Source: Wolbachia endosymbiont (group B) of Protocalliphora azurea (lineage in GTDB: Bacteria; Pseudomonadota; Alphaproteobacteria; Rickettsiales; Anaplasmataceae). From it: a stretch of DNA of 64,000 bases. The first letter of the stretch is position 1. Each line of letters starts with the position of its first letter. The position numbers and the translations under genes were made by a program. The notes beneath the pieces were generated by a model. It saw only the letters and a list, made by a program, of their open reading frames with translations, had not been told where the DNA came from and made no database searches. Shown piece after piece: positions 55,472-64,000 of the stretch. Location: NCBI RefSeq assembly GCF_947251865.1, contig NZ_OX366394.1:1486352-1550351 (forward strand). Reading direction: 5' to 3'.

Positions 55472-56713
55472 ATGAATATGGAAAAAATACGCAATGCTAA
55501 AATAAAATTACCAATATTTCTCGATTATCAATCTACTACTAAAGTAGATCCTCGTGTTTTGGAGGTGATGATACCTTATTTTGGTGAGTTTAGTAATGCA
55601 CACTCTCGTAGTCATTCATTTGGTTGGACAGCTGAGGAAGCAGTAGAAAAAGCAAGGAAGCACATTGCTGATTTAGTGAATGCAGACAGCAAAGAAATCG
55701 TCTTTACCTCGGGTGCAACCGAATCAAATAACATGGCTATCAAAGGTGTTGCTCATTTTTATAAGAATAAGGGAAATCATATAATAACTGTCTGCACGGA
55801 GCATAAGTGCGTTTTAGATTCTTGTCGACATCTGGAAAATGAAGGCTTTAAAGTTACATATTTGTCCGTTAAGCAAAACGGAATTATAGATTTGTTGAAA
55901 CTTGAGGAGGCAATCACTGATAAAACAATTCTGATTTCAGTGATGATGGCAAATAATGAGATCGGAGTAATGCAACCTGTCAAAGAAATTGGTGCAATGT
56001 GTAGAAAGCATAATATATTTTTTCATACAGACGCTGCTCAAAGCTTTGGAAAAGTTCCAATAGACGTAAATGAAATGAACATTGATCTTATGAGCCTTTC
56101 TAGCCATAAAATTTATGGACCTATGGGAATAGGTGCATTATATGTCCGTAGAAAAAATCCTCGTGTTAGGTTGACGCCACTAATTAGTGGTGGTGGACAG
56201 GAGAGAGGCATGCGCTCTGGAACAGTTCCTACTCCCCTTGCAGTTGGTTTTGGTGAAGCGGCACGTATCGCTAAAGAAGAAATGGAAATAGAAGCAAGCA
56301 AATTAGAAGAGTTGAGAGATATTTTGTACAACAAAATAAAAGAGGCATTTCCTGATGTTGTTTTAAATGGTGACTACGAAAATAGGATTCCAGGTAACCT
56401 TAACTTAAGTTTTCCTTATGTTGAGGGTGAGTCTCTTATCATGGCAATCAAGGATTTAGCAGTAAGCTCTGGTTCTGCATGCACATCTGCATCTCTTGAA
56501 CCTTCTTATGTCATAAGATCACTAAACAATGGCCACGATCTTGAGCATTCATCAATTAGATTTGGCCTTGGCCGATTTACAACTAAAGATGAAGTTCTAT
56601 ATGCAGCAGATCTTGTTACTAAAAATGTTGGACGGCTAAGAGAAATGAGCCCACTTTTGGAAATGGTACAAGAGGGAATAGATTTAAGCACCGTAAAATG
56701 GGATTCTCATTGA
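55472..56713 (+). CDS. iscS: Cysteine desulfurase IscS
   Basis: The 413-residue PLP enzyme has the N-terminal [26 protein letters not shown] lysine Lys213 in [10 protein letters not shown] and the active-site Cys337 in [16 protein letters not shown]. It supplies sulphur for Fe-S clusters and tRNA thiolation. No iscU or hscBA follows; the next gene is convergent rodA. The 5' region 55301-55471 holds a degenerate palindromic-repeat fragment (ACACTGGAATAACG). Confidence 0.96.
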   Translation: MNMEKIRNAKIKLPIFLDYQSTTKVDPRVLEVMIPYFGEFSNAHSRSHSFGWTAEEAVEKARKHIADLVNADSKEIVFTSGATESNNMAIKGVAHFYKNKGNHIITVCTEHKCVLDSCRHLENEGFKVTYLSVKQNGIIDLLKLEEAITDKTILISVMMANNEIGVMQPVKEIGAMCRKHNIFFHTDAAQSFGKVPIDVNEMNIDLMSLSSHKIYGPMGIGALYVRRKNPRVRLTPLISGGGQERGMRSGTVPTPLAVGFGEAARIAKEEMEIEASKLEELRDILYNKIKEAFPDVVLNGDYENRIPGNLNLSFPYVEGESLIMAIKDLAVSSGSACTSASLEPSYVIRSLNNGHDLEHSSIRFGLGRFTTKDEVLYAADLVTKNVGRLREMSPLLEMVQEGIDLSTVKWDSH

Positions 56714-56761
56714 AGAATAAGACGTTAACCATTAGCAGAGTGATGGTTGTCTAAGCTCTTT

Positions 56762-57895
56762 CTATGGGTGAAATCGGAAACTTAGCTTTAAGTTCTTTGT
56801 AGATGCCACGGAACTAAGTAGCAATCCTATACATATTAAGCTCGCAGCAGTTGTGCTTCCGCCATAGGATAGAAATGGAAGTGGGTCACCTATTATAGGT
56901 AAAAGGCCTATTGTCATTCCAATGTTTATAAAGAAATGAGCACCAAAAAAGGCGAAAACCCCGATAGATATTAACTTAGAAAAATAATTTTTTGACCTGT
57001 AAGCGATAGAGAATATTATAGCGAGGAATGTGGTATAGAGTAAAATCAAAGTTATGCTGCCTAAAAAACCCCATTCCTCACTCAGTACCGCAAAAGCAAA
57101 ATCTGTGCGTTTCTCTGGCAAAAATCCAAGTTGAGTTTGACTCCCATTAACAAATCCCTTACCAAATAAACCTCCTGAACCAATAGCTATTTGAGATTGC
57201 TGTGCATTATAACCTATTCCAAGTGGATCTACTGATGAATCCAAAAATGATAATATCCTTTGCTTGTGATAAGGGCGCAAAAAAGGCCAAATAGCTGGTA
57301 TTGCGAAAATGCCAAGCGCTCCAAAAATTATTAAATGAGGTCTTTCCATTATTGCTGTGAATATAATTGATGCTCCTATAAACAATATTATTACAGCTGT
57401 TCCTAAATTAGGTTGCTTCAATACAAGGAATACAGGTAAGAAAATAATTATAAGTGGCTTAAATAAACTTTGAAATTTCATCATTTTATACACACTTTGT
57501 TTATTAAAATAACGAGCAAGTGCAAGTATTAAGCCCACTTTTACAAATTCTGATGGTTGTAAACTAATTGACCCAATTCTTATCCATCTTGTTGCACCCA
57601 TTATATGCGAGCCAAAAAAATTTACTGCTAACAGCGCAATTACTGCTACTATGTAAAAAAAATAAGCGTGCTTCAAATAAAAATCTAGCTCTATAAATGA
57701 CATAGCTATAGCAAGCAAAAAGAAGAAAGAGAATATGACCAATTGGTGAATTGCAAATGGAGCCCACTTTCCTCCAGCAGAAGAATATTGCACAACAATG
57801 CCAACGCAAAACAGAGCTATTACGTTAATGACTAATAATAAGTGAATCTTCTTCAGCTTATCCACAGCAAAAACTTTACAGACTTTGAGATACAA
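56762..57895 (-). CDS. rodA: Rod shape-determining glycosyltransferase RodA (SEDS family)
   Basis: The 377-residue protein has about ten membrane helices and the SEDS motifs GATRWIRIGSISLQPSEFVK, LKQPNLGTAVI, GSGGLFGKG, LPEKRTDFAFAVLSEE and PLPFLSYGGS. RodA polymerises peptidoglycan glycan strands with a class B PBP. It is noteworthy in a lineage with minimal wall. The start shown is TTG; GTG at 57865 (VDKLKKIHLLLV) is an equally good alternative, making 367 residues. It follows the mrpD-like gene by 15 bp. Confidence 0.93.
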   Translation of the reverse strand: MYLKVCKVFAVDKLKKIHLLLVINVIALFCVGIVVQYSSAGGKWAPFAIHQLVIFSFFFLLAIAMSFIELDFYLKHAYFFYIVAVIALLAVNFFGSHIMGATRWIRIGSISLQPSEFVKVGLILALARYFNKQSVYKMMKFQSLFKPLIIIFLPVFLVLKQPNLGTAVIILFIGASIIFTAIMERPHLIIFGALGIFAIPAIWPFLRPYHKQRILSFLDSSVDPLGIGYNAQQSQIAIGSGGLFGKGFVNGSQTQLGFLPEKRTDFAFAVLSEEWGFLGSITLILLYTTFLAIIFSIAYRSKNYFSKLISIGVFAFFGAHFFINIGMTIGLLPIIGDPLPFLSYGGSTTAASLICIGLLLSSVASTKNLKLSFRFHP

Positions 57896-57910
57896 TAAAA
57901 CATAAGAAAA

Positions 57911-59359
57911 TCAAAAAGCAAATTTATTAATTACCAACCGAATTGGACTACTATATATCCCAGTTATTACCGTTAAAATTGCCATAAATAATAGACAAAA
58001 GAGCATAAGCAATGGTACCTCATTAAGTGTCATTCCAGCGTTTGATGCTGTACTGTTTTCAAAATATATTTTCTCAACCATTCTCCACATATATATTAGT
58101 GCAAGAAAAGAGCCAGCAGCAAAAACTGCAAGGGAAATCCATGCATGAGATTCGATAATTGCTTTCATCATATACCACTTACTTACAAAGCCATTTGTCA
58201 AAGGTACACCGATTAATGCGAAACTAAGTAGAGTAAATGCAAGTGTTGTATAGGGCATTGACTTTTTTAGTCCTGATAAATTTTCTATTTTTGTCATACC
58301 AAACTTATAAGAAATACACCCTGCAGTCATGAATAAAGACGTTTTTATCATGCTATGATTTACTATGTGAAGAACTGCTGAAAACAAACCTGCTTTTGAA
58401 TTTAAACCCAGCATTAAAATTATATAGCCAATCTGACTGATACTGGAGTGAGCAAACAGTCTTTTTATATCTTTTTCGATCATTGCAGATATTGATCCAA
58501 ATACAACAGCACAAAGCGCAAGGATGATCATCACGTTGCTTAGTGGTAAGAAAAAATTTTGCTGAAAAACAGTGTAAAAGATTCTAATAAAAACATATAT
58601 CATCACTTTGGTTACTGTACCTGAAAAAAATATGCTAATGAAGCTAGGTGCTTCACTATATGCGTTAACCAGCCATCTGCTGAGTGGAAACAGTGCCATT
58701 TTGATTGAGAGACCAACAAAAATGAATAATGTACCAAGTCTTATGATGTTATTATCGTATAATGGTACTATTCTTTCAGCCATGTCAGACATGTTGAGCG
58801 TTCCGGTCATAGAGTATAAAAGGCCGATGCCAAACAAGTAAAATGTTGCTCCTACAGTACCACTAATGAGGTATTCAAATGCTGCAACTAAAGCTTTCTT
58901 ATCCCTTCCCATTGAAACTAAAACATAAGAAGAAAGAGATGAAATTTCTAAAAAGACATAAAGGTTGAATATATCGTTTGTTACTAAAATTCCAAGTAAT
59001 CCACTCAAGCACAGTAAAAATAGAGAATAAAAACCAATGATTTTGTTTTTGCTAATCTCTTTTTCATTAATATGAAAGCTATAAAGCACACTAATCAGCG
59101 CTATAAAATTCACCAAAGTTAGAATCAAGGAGTTCAATATGTCGATTCTCAACTCTATTCCGTATGGAGGAGCCCAATCTCCAAGATAATAAGTTATAAT
59201 TTCACCATTGTATGTTTTCACTAGCAACATTAATGAAATAAAGAAAGTAGCTGCCGTTGTAAAAAAAGAGATAAACCAGGACACCTTATGTTTCCTGGTA
59301 AGAAAGCAGAACATCGATGCAATTATTGGTATAATAACTTGTAGAATTGGTAATTGCAT
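57911..59359 (-). CDS. Cation/proton antiporter subunit D (MrpD/MnhD-like)
   Basis: The 482-residue protein has about 14 membrane helices of the NuoN/NuoM/MrpD type: NLYVFLEISSLSSYVLVSM with the key Glu, and IKMALFPLSRWLVNAYSEAPSF with the key Lys. RLFAHSSISQIGYI and the absence of nuo neighbours favour MrpD. Mrp complexes exchange Na+ for H+. The other subunits are not in the window. Near the C-terminus, ENSTASNAGMTLNEV is encoded by DNA resembling half of the palindromic repeat. Confidence 0.82.
   Translation of the reverse strand: MQLPILQVIIPIIASMFCFLTRKHKVSWFISFFTTAATFFISLMLLVKTYNGEIITYYLGDWAPPYGIELRIDILNSLILTLVNFIALISVLYSFHINEKEISKNKIIGFYSLFLLCLSGLLGILVTNDIFNLYVFLEISSLSSYVLVSMGRDKKALVAAFEYLISGTVGATFYLFGIGLLYSMTGTLNMSDMAERIVPLYDNNIIRLGTLFIFVGLSIKMALFPLSRWLVNAYSEAPSFISIFFSGTVTKVMIYVFIRIFYTVFQQNFFLPLSNVMIILALCAVVFGSISAMIEKDIKRLFAHSSISQIGYIILMLGLNSKAGLFSAVLHIVNHSMIKTSLFMTAGCISYKFGMTKIENLSGLKKSMPYTTLAFTLLSFALIGVPLTNGFVSKWYMMKAIIESHAWISLAVFAAGSFLALIYMWRMVEKIYFENSTASNAGMTLNEVPLLMLFCLLFMAILTVITGIYSSPIRLVINKFAF
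58028..58052. repeat. Possible palindromic-repeat half inside the mrpD-like gene
   Basis: TGTCATTCCAGCGTTTGATGC, read on the plus strand, matches one half of the repeat found in birA and intergenic regions (CATTCCAGCACTTGATGC). It encodes part of a C-terminal loop. It is short, so convergence by chance remains possible. Confidence 0.4.
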
Positions 59360-59423
59360 TAAACTGTTGTTAATACATCGTTAAAGTATTAGTATATATA
59401 ATACTTTTTGTTTTAATACCTTT

Positions 59424-59729
59424 ATGTTATCTAAAATTTATAATGCAGTAACAAACTTATTAAGGAGAAAAGGTAAACTTATAGGTAGGGATGAAAACGT
59501 AAATTCTTACTATGAGTCAAGTAAAGGGAAAAGATGGGTAATATATGGTAATGTTTCTGAGCCCACAACAATTCCTCCAGAATGGCATATATGGCTGCAT
59601 TATACTAATAATGAAGTACCAGTTAATAATAACAAAAGAAAAACTCCTAATTTAACAGGTACGAAAGGTGCATACTACCCAAATCAAAAGGTGAAAAACT
59701 ACTATGAAAGCTGGAATCCTAATAATTAA
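59424..59729 (+). CDS. NDUFA12 (B17.2)-like complex I accessory subunit
   Basis: The 101-residue protein has the family core NSYYESSKGKRWVIYG, ASTIPPEWHxWLHxT in the form TTIPPEWHIWLHYT, and a basic NLTGTKGAYYP end. NDUFA12 is an accessory subunit of mitochondrial complex I that is conserved in alphaproteobacteria. Its position 2 bp before mlaD is a common alphaproteobacterial pairing. Confidence 0.9.
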   Translation: MLSKIYNAVTNLLRRKGKLIGRDENVNSYYESSKGKRWVIYGNVSEPTTIPPEWHIWLHYTNNEVPVNNNKRKTPNLTGTKGAYYPNQKVKNYYESWNPNN

Positions 59730-59731
59730 AG

Positions 59732-60187
59732 ATGCGAAGGTCAAATATACTTGAAATAATTGCTGGATCATTTGTATTAATTTTCACTATTTTTCTTGTC
59801 TTCTTCGCTATTAATAAGCTATCTTACATAAAGAGAAATTATAAGGATTGCTATAAAATACATGGCCTTTTTACTGATGCTAACGGTGTAGGGGTTGGTG
59901 ATAGTGTCAAGATCTCTGGTGTAGAAATCGGAAGCATAACTGGTGTATCACTTGACAAAGCTACCTACATAGCACGAATCGATATGTGCATAAGCAGAGA
60001 CATAAAGTTGCCAATTGATAGCTCAGCTCTAATCGCTAGTAGTGGAGTTGTTGGTAGTAAATTTGTTAATATATTACCTGGTGCAGATCCTAAATTAATT
60101 TCACACGGTGGTAAAATAGCGCATACTCAAGCTGAAGCAAATATGGGTGGAATAGTGGATAAAATTATTGGCATGTTTACAAAGTGA
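59732..60187 (+). CDS. mlaD: MlaD family lipid transport protein (MCE domain)
   Basis: The 151-residue protein has an N-terminal membrane helix (about 8-28) and one MCE domain (YKIHGLFTDANGVGVGDSVKISG, VVGSKFVNILPG). MlaD binds the inner-membrane MlaFEB transporter and moves phospholipids across the periplasm. It is shorter than E. coli MlaD (183). It is the last gene before the IS256 region. Confidence 0.92.
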   Translation: MRRSNILEIIAGSFVLIFTIFLVFFAINKLSYIKRNYKDCYKIHGLFTDANGVGVGDSVKISGVEIGSITGVSLDKATYIARIDMCISRDIKLPIDSSALIASSGVVGSKFVNILPGADPKLISHGGKIAHTQAEANMGGIVDKIIGMFTK

Positions 60188-60224
60188 GAATAAGAACACA
60201 TAAGCCAACTTGGCCTATGTACAA

Positions 60225-60356
60225 TTAAGGGATTTTTCTATCAATAGCTTGAAGTTGTTCAGCGTTTGAATTATCAAGATTTCTGCTAGGTTTTACATTC
60301 CTAATAATCTCAACAAATGCTTGTACTTTCAGTATAGGAGTGTTTTTTTTACGTAC
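60225..60356 (-). pseudogene. 3' remnant of a gene cut by the IS256 element
   Basis: A frame on the minus strand is open from the left end of the IS256 element (60356) to TAA at 60225: 43 codons containing LKVQAFVEIIRNVKPS and NAEQLQAIDRKIP. It has no start codon of its own. The open frame ending exactly at the element suggests the C-terminus of a gene interrupted by the insertion. The 5' part is not recognisable to the right of the element, so it may have been lost. Confidence 0.45.
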
Positions 60357-61328
60357 TTAGGGAAGTGTTAAATAAACTGTATCAAACCGAGAAGTAATAA
60401 TAAAATAGAAACAAAAAATGGAGGTTTGACAATGAGTCAAGCAAACAGAACTACCGGTTTGGTAGACTATAAAGAATTAGAAACAAATATCTTATCGTCT
60501 ATACGAGAAGGAAGACCATTGACGGAAAGAGATGGTGCATTAACACCGTTTGTAAAAAGGCTACTGGAATCGAGTCTGGAAGGTGAAATAAAAAATCACT
60601 TGTCGGCTAAAAGCGAAGAAAATAATCGAAGAAATTGAAGAAATTCAAAGACTTTACGGACAAGTGTAGGTTCATTTGAGTTATTGACACCAAGGGATAG
60701 GGAAGGAATCTTTGAGCCACAAGTAGTCAGAAAAAGGCAAACAACCGAACTTGAAGCAAAGGTTTTAAGTATATGCCAGTGGCATGGTATATAGAGATAT
60801 AGCGTCGCATGTAGAAAAGATATAAAATATCTGTAGCAGAGATATCAAGTATTACTGATAAATTATTGCCTGTAATCAATGAGTGGCGTAGTCGTCCACT
60901 GCAATCAGTGTATCCAATAGTGTTTATGTTTTTTAAGGTCAAAGAAGACAGGCATTGCGTAAGTAAATACATGTAGAATATATTAGCAGAATGAAAGGAA
61001 AGAAGTTTTAGGTTTTTATATAGCAGAAAGTGAGGGAGCTAACTTTTGGCTAGGGATGTTAAATGACTTAAAAGAGAAAGGAGTAGAAGATATCCTGATT
61101 GTATGTGTAGATGGGCTAAAAGCTTTCCTACAGCAATAAACAGTGTATTTCCTAAAGCAGAAATACAACTATGTATTGTACATCAGATAAGAAATTCACT
61201 GAAATATGCATCGAGCAAAGATGTGAAAATTTTCATGAATGATTTGAAAAAAATATACCGTGCTGCAAGTAGAGAAACTGCCGAAAATTATTTGCTTGAG
61301 CTAGAGGAAAAATGGTGAGAAAAATATA

Positions 61329-62257
61329 TAGCTCTTCTCATAATAGTGGAAACAGGATAAAATAGAGACTTAGGGTAATAAGAAGGTAAAAGTGCCAGCA
61401 GCATACAGTTATGACTTAGGGAAAAAAGCCATGAAGGAGAGAGTAAAACAGCAGTAGCAAAGAGGTTCAAAATCGGTAGAGTGACATTGTACAAATGGGA
61501 GAAAAGGCGGAAAGAAACAGGAATCGAAGAAACTGGGAAATAGAGGCTATAATCATAAAATCACCGATTGGAATGCGTTTGTAGAATTTATAAAAAAGCA
61601 CGGCGGTAAAACACAATCAGAGGTGGCCAAACTCTGGGGCAATATAAGTCGTCAAACGATTCATAGAGCTCTAAAAAAATTTGGATTTACACGCAAAAAA
61701 AGATTTATGGATATGAAGAAAGAAACGAAGAAAAACGAGCTGAATTTCTGAAAGTCATATCGGCAGAGTCCCCTAAAAATTTGGTATATATTGATGAATC
61801 TGGTATAGACAATACAGAAGATTACCCATACGGATATTGCAGAAAGGGAGAGAGGTTTCATGCACTAAAATCAGGCAAGAAAACTCAGAGAGTTAGCATG
61901 ATTGCATCTTTAAATAAGGGAAAAATCGTTGCACCTATGACGTTTGAAGGCTATTGTGATACAGAGGTTTTTAATGGCTGGTTCGAGCAATTTCTGGCAC
62001 CAACTTTATAGCCTGGACAAACAGTGATTTTAGATAATGCAACTTTTCATAAGTCTAAAAAGATTGTCGAATTTGCCAAAAGGGTTGGTGCAGACATTCT
62101 GTATCTGCCTCCATATTCTCCAGATTTCAATAAAATTGAGCATCATTGGTTTGCTATAAAAAACAGAGCCAGGAAAAACATTCCTCTTTTTAAATCTTTT
62201 CGTCAAGCTGTCGATTCTGCTTTTCTTCATTTGTTTCCACTATTATGAGAACAGCTA
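61329..62257 (+). mobile_element. IS630-family element nested in the IS256
   Basis: Including the TA target copies, the ends match over 27 bp with one mismatch: TATAGCTCTTCTCATAATAG... at 61327-61353 against the inverse TATAGCTGTTCTCATAATAG... at 62233-62259. Excising the element and one TA rejoins the IS256 transposase reading EKYT to LVFWENNWENLS, so the insertion site is exact. It is younger than the IS256 and different from the IS630 at 51.5 kb. Confidence 0.88.
61544..62248 (+). pseudogene. IS630 transposase, disrupted
   Basis: The frame at about 61544-61690 has the HTH part (KKHGGKTQSEVAKLWG, SRQTIHRALKKFGF). It then shifts; the next frame has NLVYIDESGIDN (first Asp). A TAG at 62009-62011 interrupts the same frame, which continues with TVILDNATFHKSKK and YLPPYSPDFNKIEHHW to 62248. 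At least one frameshift and one nonsense codon make it non-functional. Confidence 0.8.
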
Positions 62258-62778
62258 TACTTTAGTTTTGGGAAAATAATTGGGAAAATCTGTCTAGTTA
62301 TTTTAAATATTCCGGCCCTGTAAGAAAATTAATTTATACCACAAATCCTATTGAAGGGTTACATAGACAGATCAGAAAATTTACTAAAACTAAGGGCTCA
62401 TTTACTAGCACAAATGCCTTCTATGAACAGGTATATTGTGCTATAAAAAAGTTAGGAGAAAAATGGGCTATGCCTATACATGATTGGGCTTTGACTATGT
62501 CTCAACTTGATATCTTTTTTTCTTGTAGAGTTGAATTAAAAATGCGGCTTGACACAGTTTATTTAACACTCCCTTTTTGAAAGTTACAGATCGCTAAAAA
62601 TATTTAAACAACTAATTTTTATAACTTTATACCAAAAAAACTATTCCCACCTTAATTATCAAACAGTAACGTATAGAACTACAAACTTTTGTATATTAAG
62701 AAATTGTTTAAATTGCATACCTGGCTACTATGTCTCCTACTTCCAAGATAAAGTACCTTTCACTAAAAAATATTGAAT

Positions 62779-63597
62779 TTAATTTTTGTAATCACTTAAG
62801 TCTAGTATTATTTTGTTAATGTATCGTTCATTTGCATCCTTGATGATAAATTTTATACCATTTTTATATCTTATAACTTCATCTACAGAAGGTACCTTAC
62901 CAGCAATTGAAAGAACCAAACCACTAAGTGTGGCATAATGCTCTTCAGAGTCACACAACTCTATTTTTAGATTTTCCTCTATATCCTTTATAAGGGCCCT
63001 TGCCGATATTTCAAACTTATTTTGAGATAATTCAGTAATGGTGTGTTCTGAATTTACCTCATTCTCGTTATCAATATTTGGTATCAATTCTTCTATAAGA
63101 TCATTTATCGAAATTAAACCATCAGTTCCGCCATATTCATCCAGTACAATAGCTAAATATGACTTGGAAGATTTCATTCTAACAAAAAGATTTGTTGCTT
63201 TCATTGAGGCTGGGACAAATATTACATTTTGTATAATATTTCTCAGATTAAAATCTTTATTCTTATTGAAAATGATATCTTTTACGTAAAAAAAGCCTAT
63301 TACGTTGTCAAAGTTATTCTTATAAGTTGGTATCTTAGCATGGTAAGTGTTTTTCACCTTCTTTATTACCTCATCCTTGCTCGATTCAATGTCTATTGCA
63401 CATATCTCCTTACGTGGAGTCATTATATCCATGATACTACAATCACGGAATTTTAATAGACTATTAAGTATGTCAAGACCTGACAGATCACCCATTAATG
63501 CCTCAGTCGCACATTTTTTTAACACAGAAGTTTTGTTGAAGAGAAAGAAAAAAATTTTGTATGCTATTTTTTCTACTAAAGTTCTTTTCTTATTCAA
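62779..63597 (-). CDS. CBS-domain protein of the TlyC/CorC family (COG1253)
   Basis: The 272-residue soluble protein has two CBS domains. The first starts SIMDIMTPRKEICAID and the second contains VRMKSSKSYLAIVLDEYGGTDGLI. A C-terminal CorC_HlyC transporter-associated domain follows (EEHYATLSGLVLSIAGKVP). It lacks the DUF21 membrane part, as in CorC. The family relates to Mg2+/Co2+ efflux and has been called haemolysin C. In Wolbachia a COG1253 gene flanks the replication origin, which the sequence to the right fits. The 205 bp between the IS256 end and this gene show nothing. Confidence 0.88.
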   Translation of the reverse strand: MNKKRTLVEKIAYKIFFFLFNKTSVLKKCATEALMGDLSGLDILNSLLKFRDCSIMDIMTPRKEICAIDIESSKDEVIKKVKNTYHAKIPTYKNNFDNVIGFFYVKDIIFNKNKDFNLRNIIQNVIFVPASMKATNLFVRMKSSKSYLAIVLDEYGGTDGLISINDLIEELIPNIDNENEVNSEHTITELSQNKFEISARALIKDIEENLKIELCDSEEHYATLSGLVLSIAGKVPSVDEVIRYKNGIKFIIKDANERYINKIILDLSDYKN

Positions 63598-64000
63598 TTT
63601 ATTCCCTTTAATGGTGAAAATATCTTTAGATAAGGTCTATCAAGAAAACTGTTATTAAATGTTTAATAAGCATGTGAATAATGTCAAATTAATTTGTGAA
63701 TTATTTGTTAATATAAAATACTAACAATTGATCAACAACTTTCTCAACGACATATACATAATTGTGTAACAATACATGATAGTAAAGTATTTTCCGTAAA
63801 AGAAAATTACTAACATTATAAATATCTTACTTATACACATAAATTATAAGGCAAAATCAATAGTATATAGAAGTTATTAACATATTTATCCATAAGTTAA
63901 GTAACAATAATTTTTACTGAATTTTAAGTTAATAACAATTTATTGATAGAATTATTATTACTACTATACTTTAGTATAGAAAAAAGTAGATAAAATAGAT
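63598..64000. other. Probable replication origin region (oriC), right edge cut
   Basis: The last 403 bp contain no gene and are extremely AT-rich. DnaA-box-like 9-mers are TTATCCATA at 63886-63894 (plus), TTATACACA at 63831-63839 (plus) and TTATTCACA at 63673-63681 (minus), each one mismatch from TTATCCACA. Several TTAA-rich stretches could hold CtrA-type sites, but no perfect TTAA-N7-TTAA was confirmed. The published Wolbachia origin lies between a COG1253 gene and hemE. The first is at 62779-63597; hemE would lie beyond the window. Confidence 0.7.

Larger units (their letters stand above)
60360..62573 (+). mobile_element. IS256-family element, degraded, carrying a nested IS630
   Basis: The ends are inverted repeats of about 25 bp. 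The left is GGGAAGTGTTAAATAAACTG... at 60360-60385. The right, at 62549-62573, reads inversely GGGAGTGTTAAATAAACTG.... Inside is a Mutator-type transposase broken by several frameshifts and stops, and an IS630 at 61329-62257. Removing the IS630 gives about 1.28 kb, typical of IS256 elements. Confidence 0.85.
60432..62578 (+). pseudogene. IS256 transposase, frameshifted and interrupted
   Basis: The N-terminus (60432-60638) is intact in one frame: NRTTGLVDYKELETNILSS and FVKRLLESSLEGEIKNHL. The middle is scrambled by frameshifts and stops up to ILIVCVDGLKAFPTAINSVFPKAEIQ (position only; 61103-61318), which includes a DDE aspartate. The C-terminus follows the nested IS630 at about 62260: LIYTTNPIEGLHRQIRKF, EKWAMPIHDW. 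No functional protein can be made. Confidence 0.85.

Noticed and set aside
57911..59359. Second nuoN/nuoM copy
   Set aside because: It lacks nuo neighbours and resembles MrpD more in its core motifs; complete nuoM and nuoN are already at 36.5-39.3 kb.

Overview
The window comes from a Wolbachia (Rickettsiales, Anaplasmataceae) chromosome. The grounds are low GC; short palindromic repeats containing motifs such as CATTCCAGC...GCTGGAATG, scattered between genes and in one case inside a gene; scattered single nuo genes and tRNAs; a phage WO-type serine recombinase at the left edge; ankyrin-repeat genes; degraded IS630 and IS256 elements; and a CBS-domain tlyC/corC-like gene next to an AT-rich gene-free region, the known context of the Wolbachia replication origin. 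The strain cannot be fixed from sequence alone.

Layout. 1-1.5 kb: a large serine recombinase running off the left edge, probably a prophage margin. 1.7-8.7 kb: biotin uptake (bioY, translationally coupled to a DUF1284 gene), a nitroreductase, a secreted GH5 glycosidase, dapF, sucCD, rpsU, rsmE, tRNA-Pro and tRNA-Glu. 8.8-9.9 kb: a probable host-interaction locus, an ankyrin remnant and a protein with four EPIYA-like tyrosine motifs, separated only by an in-frame stop. 10-23 kb: housekeeping genes (hemF, cckA, parAB, ispDF, an AI-2E family permease, an Hda/DnaA-like ATPase, xerD, plsC, rpsT, gltA) plus a membrane-inserted alpha/beta hydrolase and a 56-residue membrane protein overlapping xerD. 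23.2-27.7 kb: a lineage-specific island with three proteins of unknown function and a dense field of palindromic repeats around a GIY-YIG nuclease gene. 27.9-33.0 kb: ruvAB, a membrane cytochrome c, an alpha/beta hydrolase and a UvrD-type helicase.

33.7-40.7 kb is a tightly packed operon, nuoJKLMN-birA-ccmD-ccmE, with start/stop overlaps at most junctions. birA carries a palindromic repeat of about 75 bp in frame. 40.7-43.2 kb holds three consecutive minus-strand genes of unknown function; the largest encodes about 19 copies of a 12-residue helical repeat. 43.4-51.1 kb returns to core genes (tRNA-Ala, tRNA-Lys, nuoF, thrS-infC, nuoI, mnmE, tRNA-Ser, a ferredoxin-NADP reductase-like flavoprotein). 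51.5-55.3 kb is accessory: a frameshifted IS630, a repeat cluster, an isolated terminase large subunit and an ankyrin protein with C-terminal membrane helices. 55.4-60.2 kb: iscS, rodA, an mrpD-like antiporter subunit, an NDUFA12 homologue and mlaD. 60.2-62.6 kb: a dead IS256 with an IS630 nested in it. 62.8-64 kb: tlyC/corC and the probable oriC flank.

Taken together the genes describe an aerobic, respiring intracellular bacterium: proton-pumping complex I, TCA enzymes, haem and cytochrome c maturation, and biotin import with biotin ligation. It keeps parts of peptidoglycan and shape machinery (dapF, rodA), MEP isoprenoid synthesis (ispDF) and the CckA phosphorelay. Superimposed are candidate secreted effectors and mobile or repeat DNA. 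The most notable signals are the ANK/EPIYA locus, the 12-residue-repeat protein, the protein-coding palindromic repeat in birA, the nuclease inside the repeat field, and the origin region.
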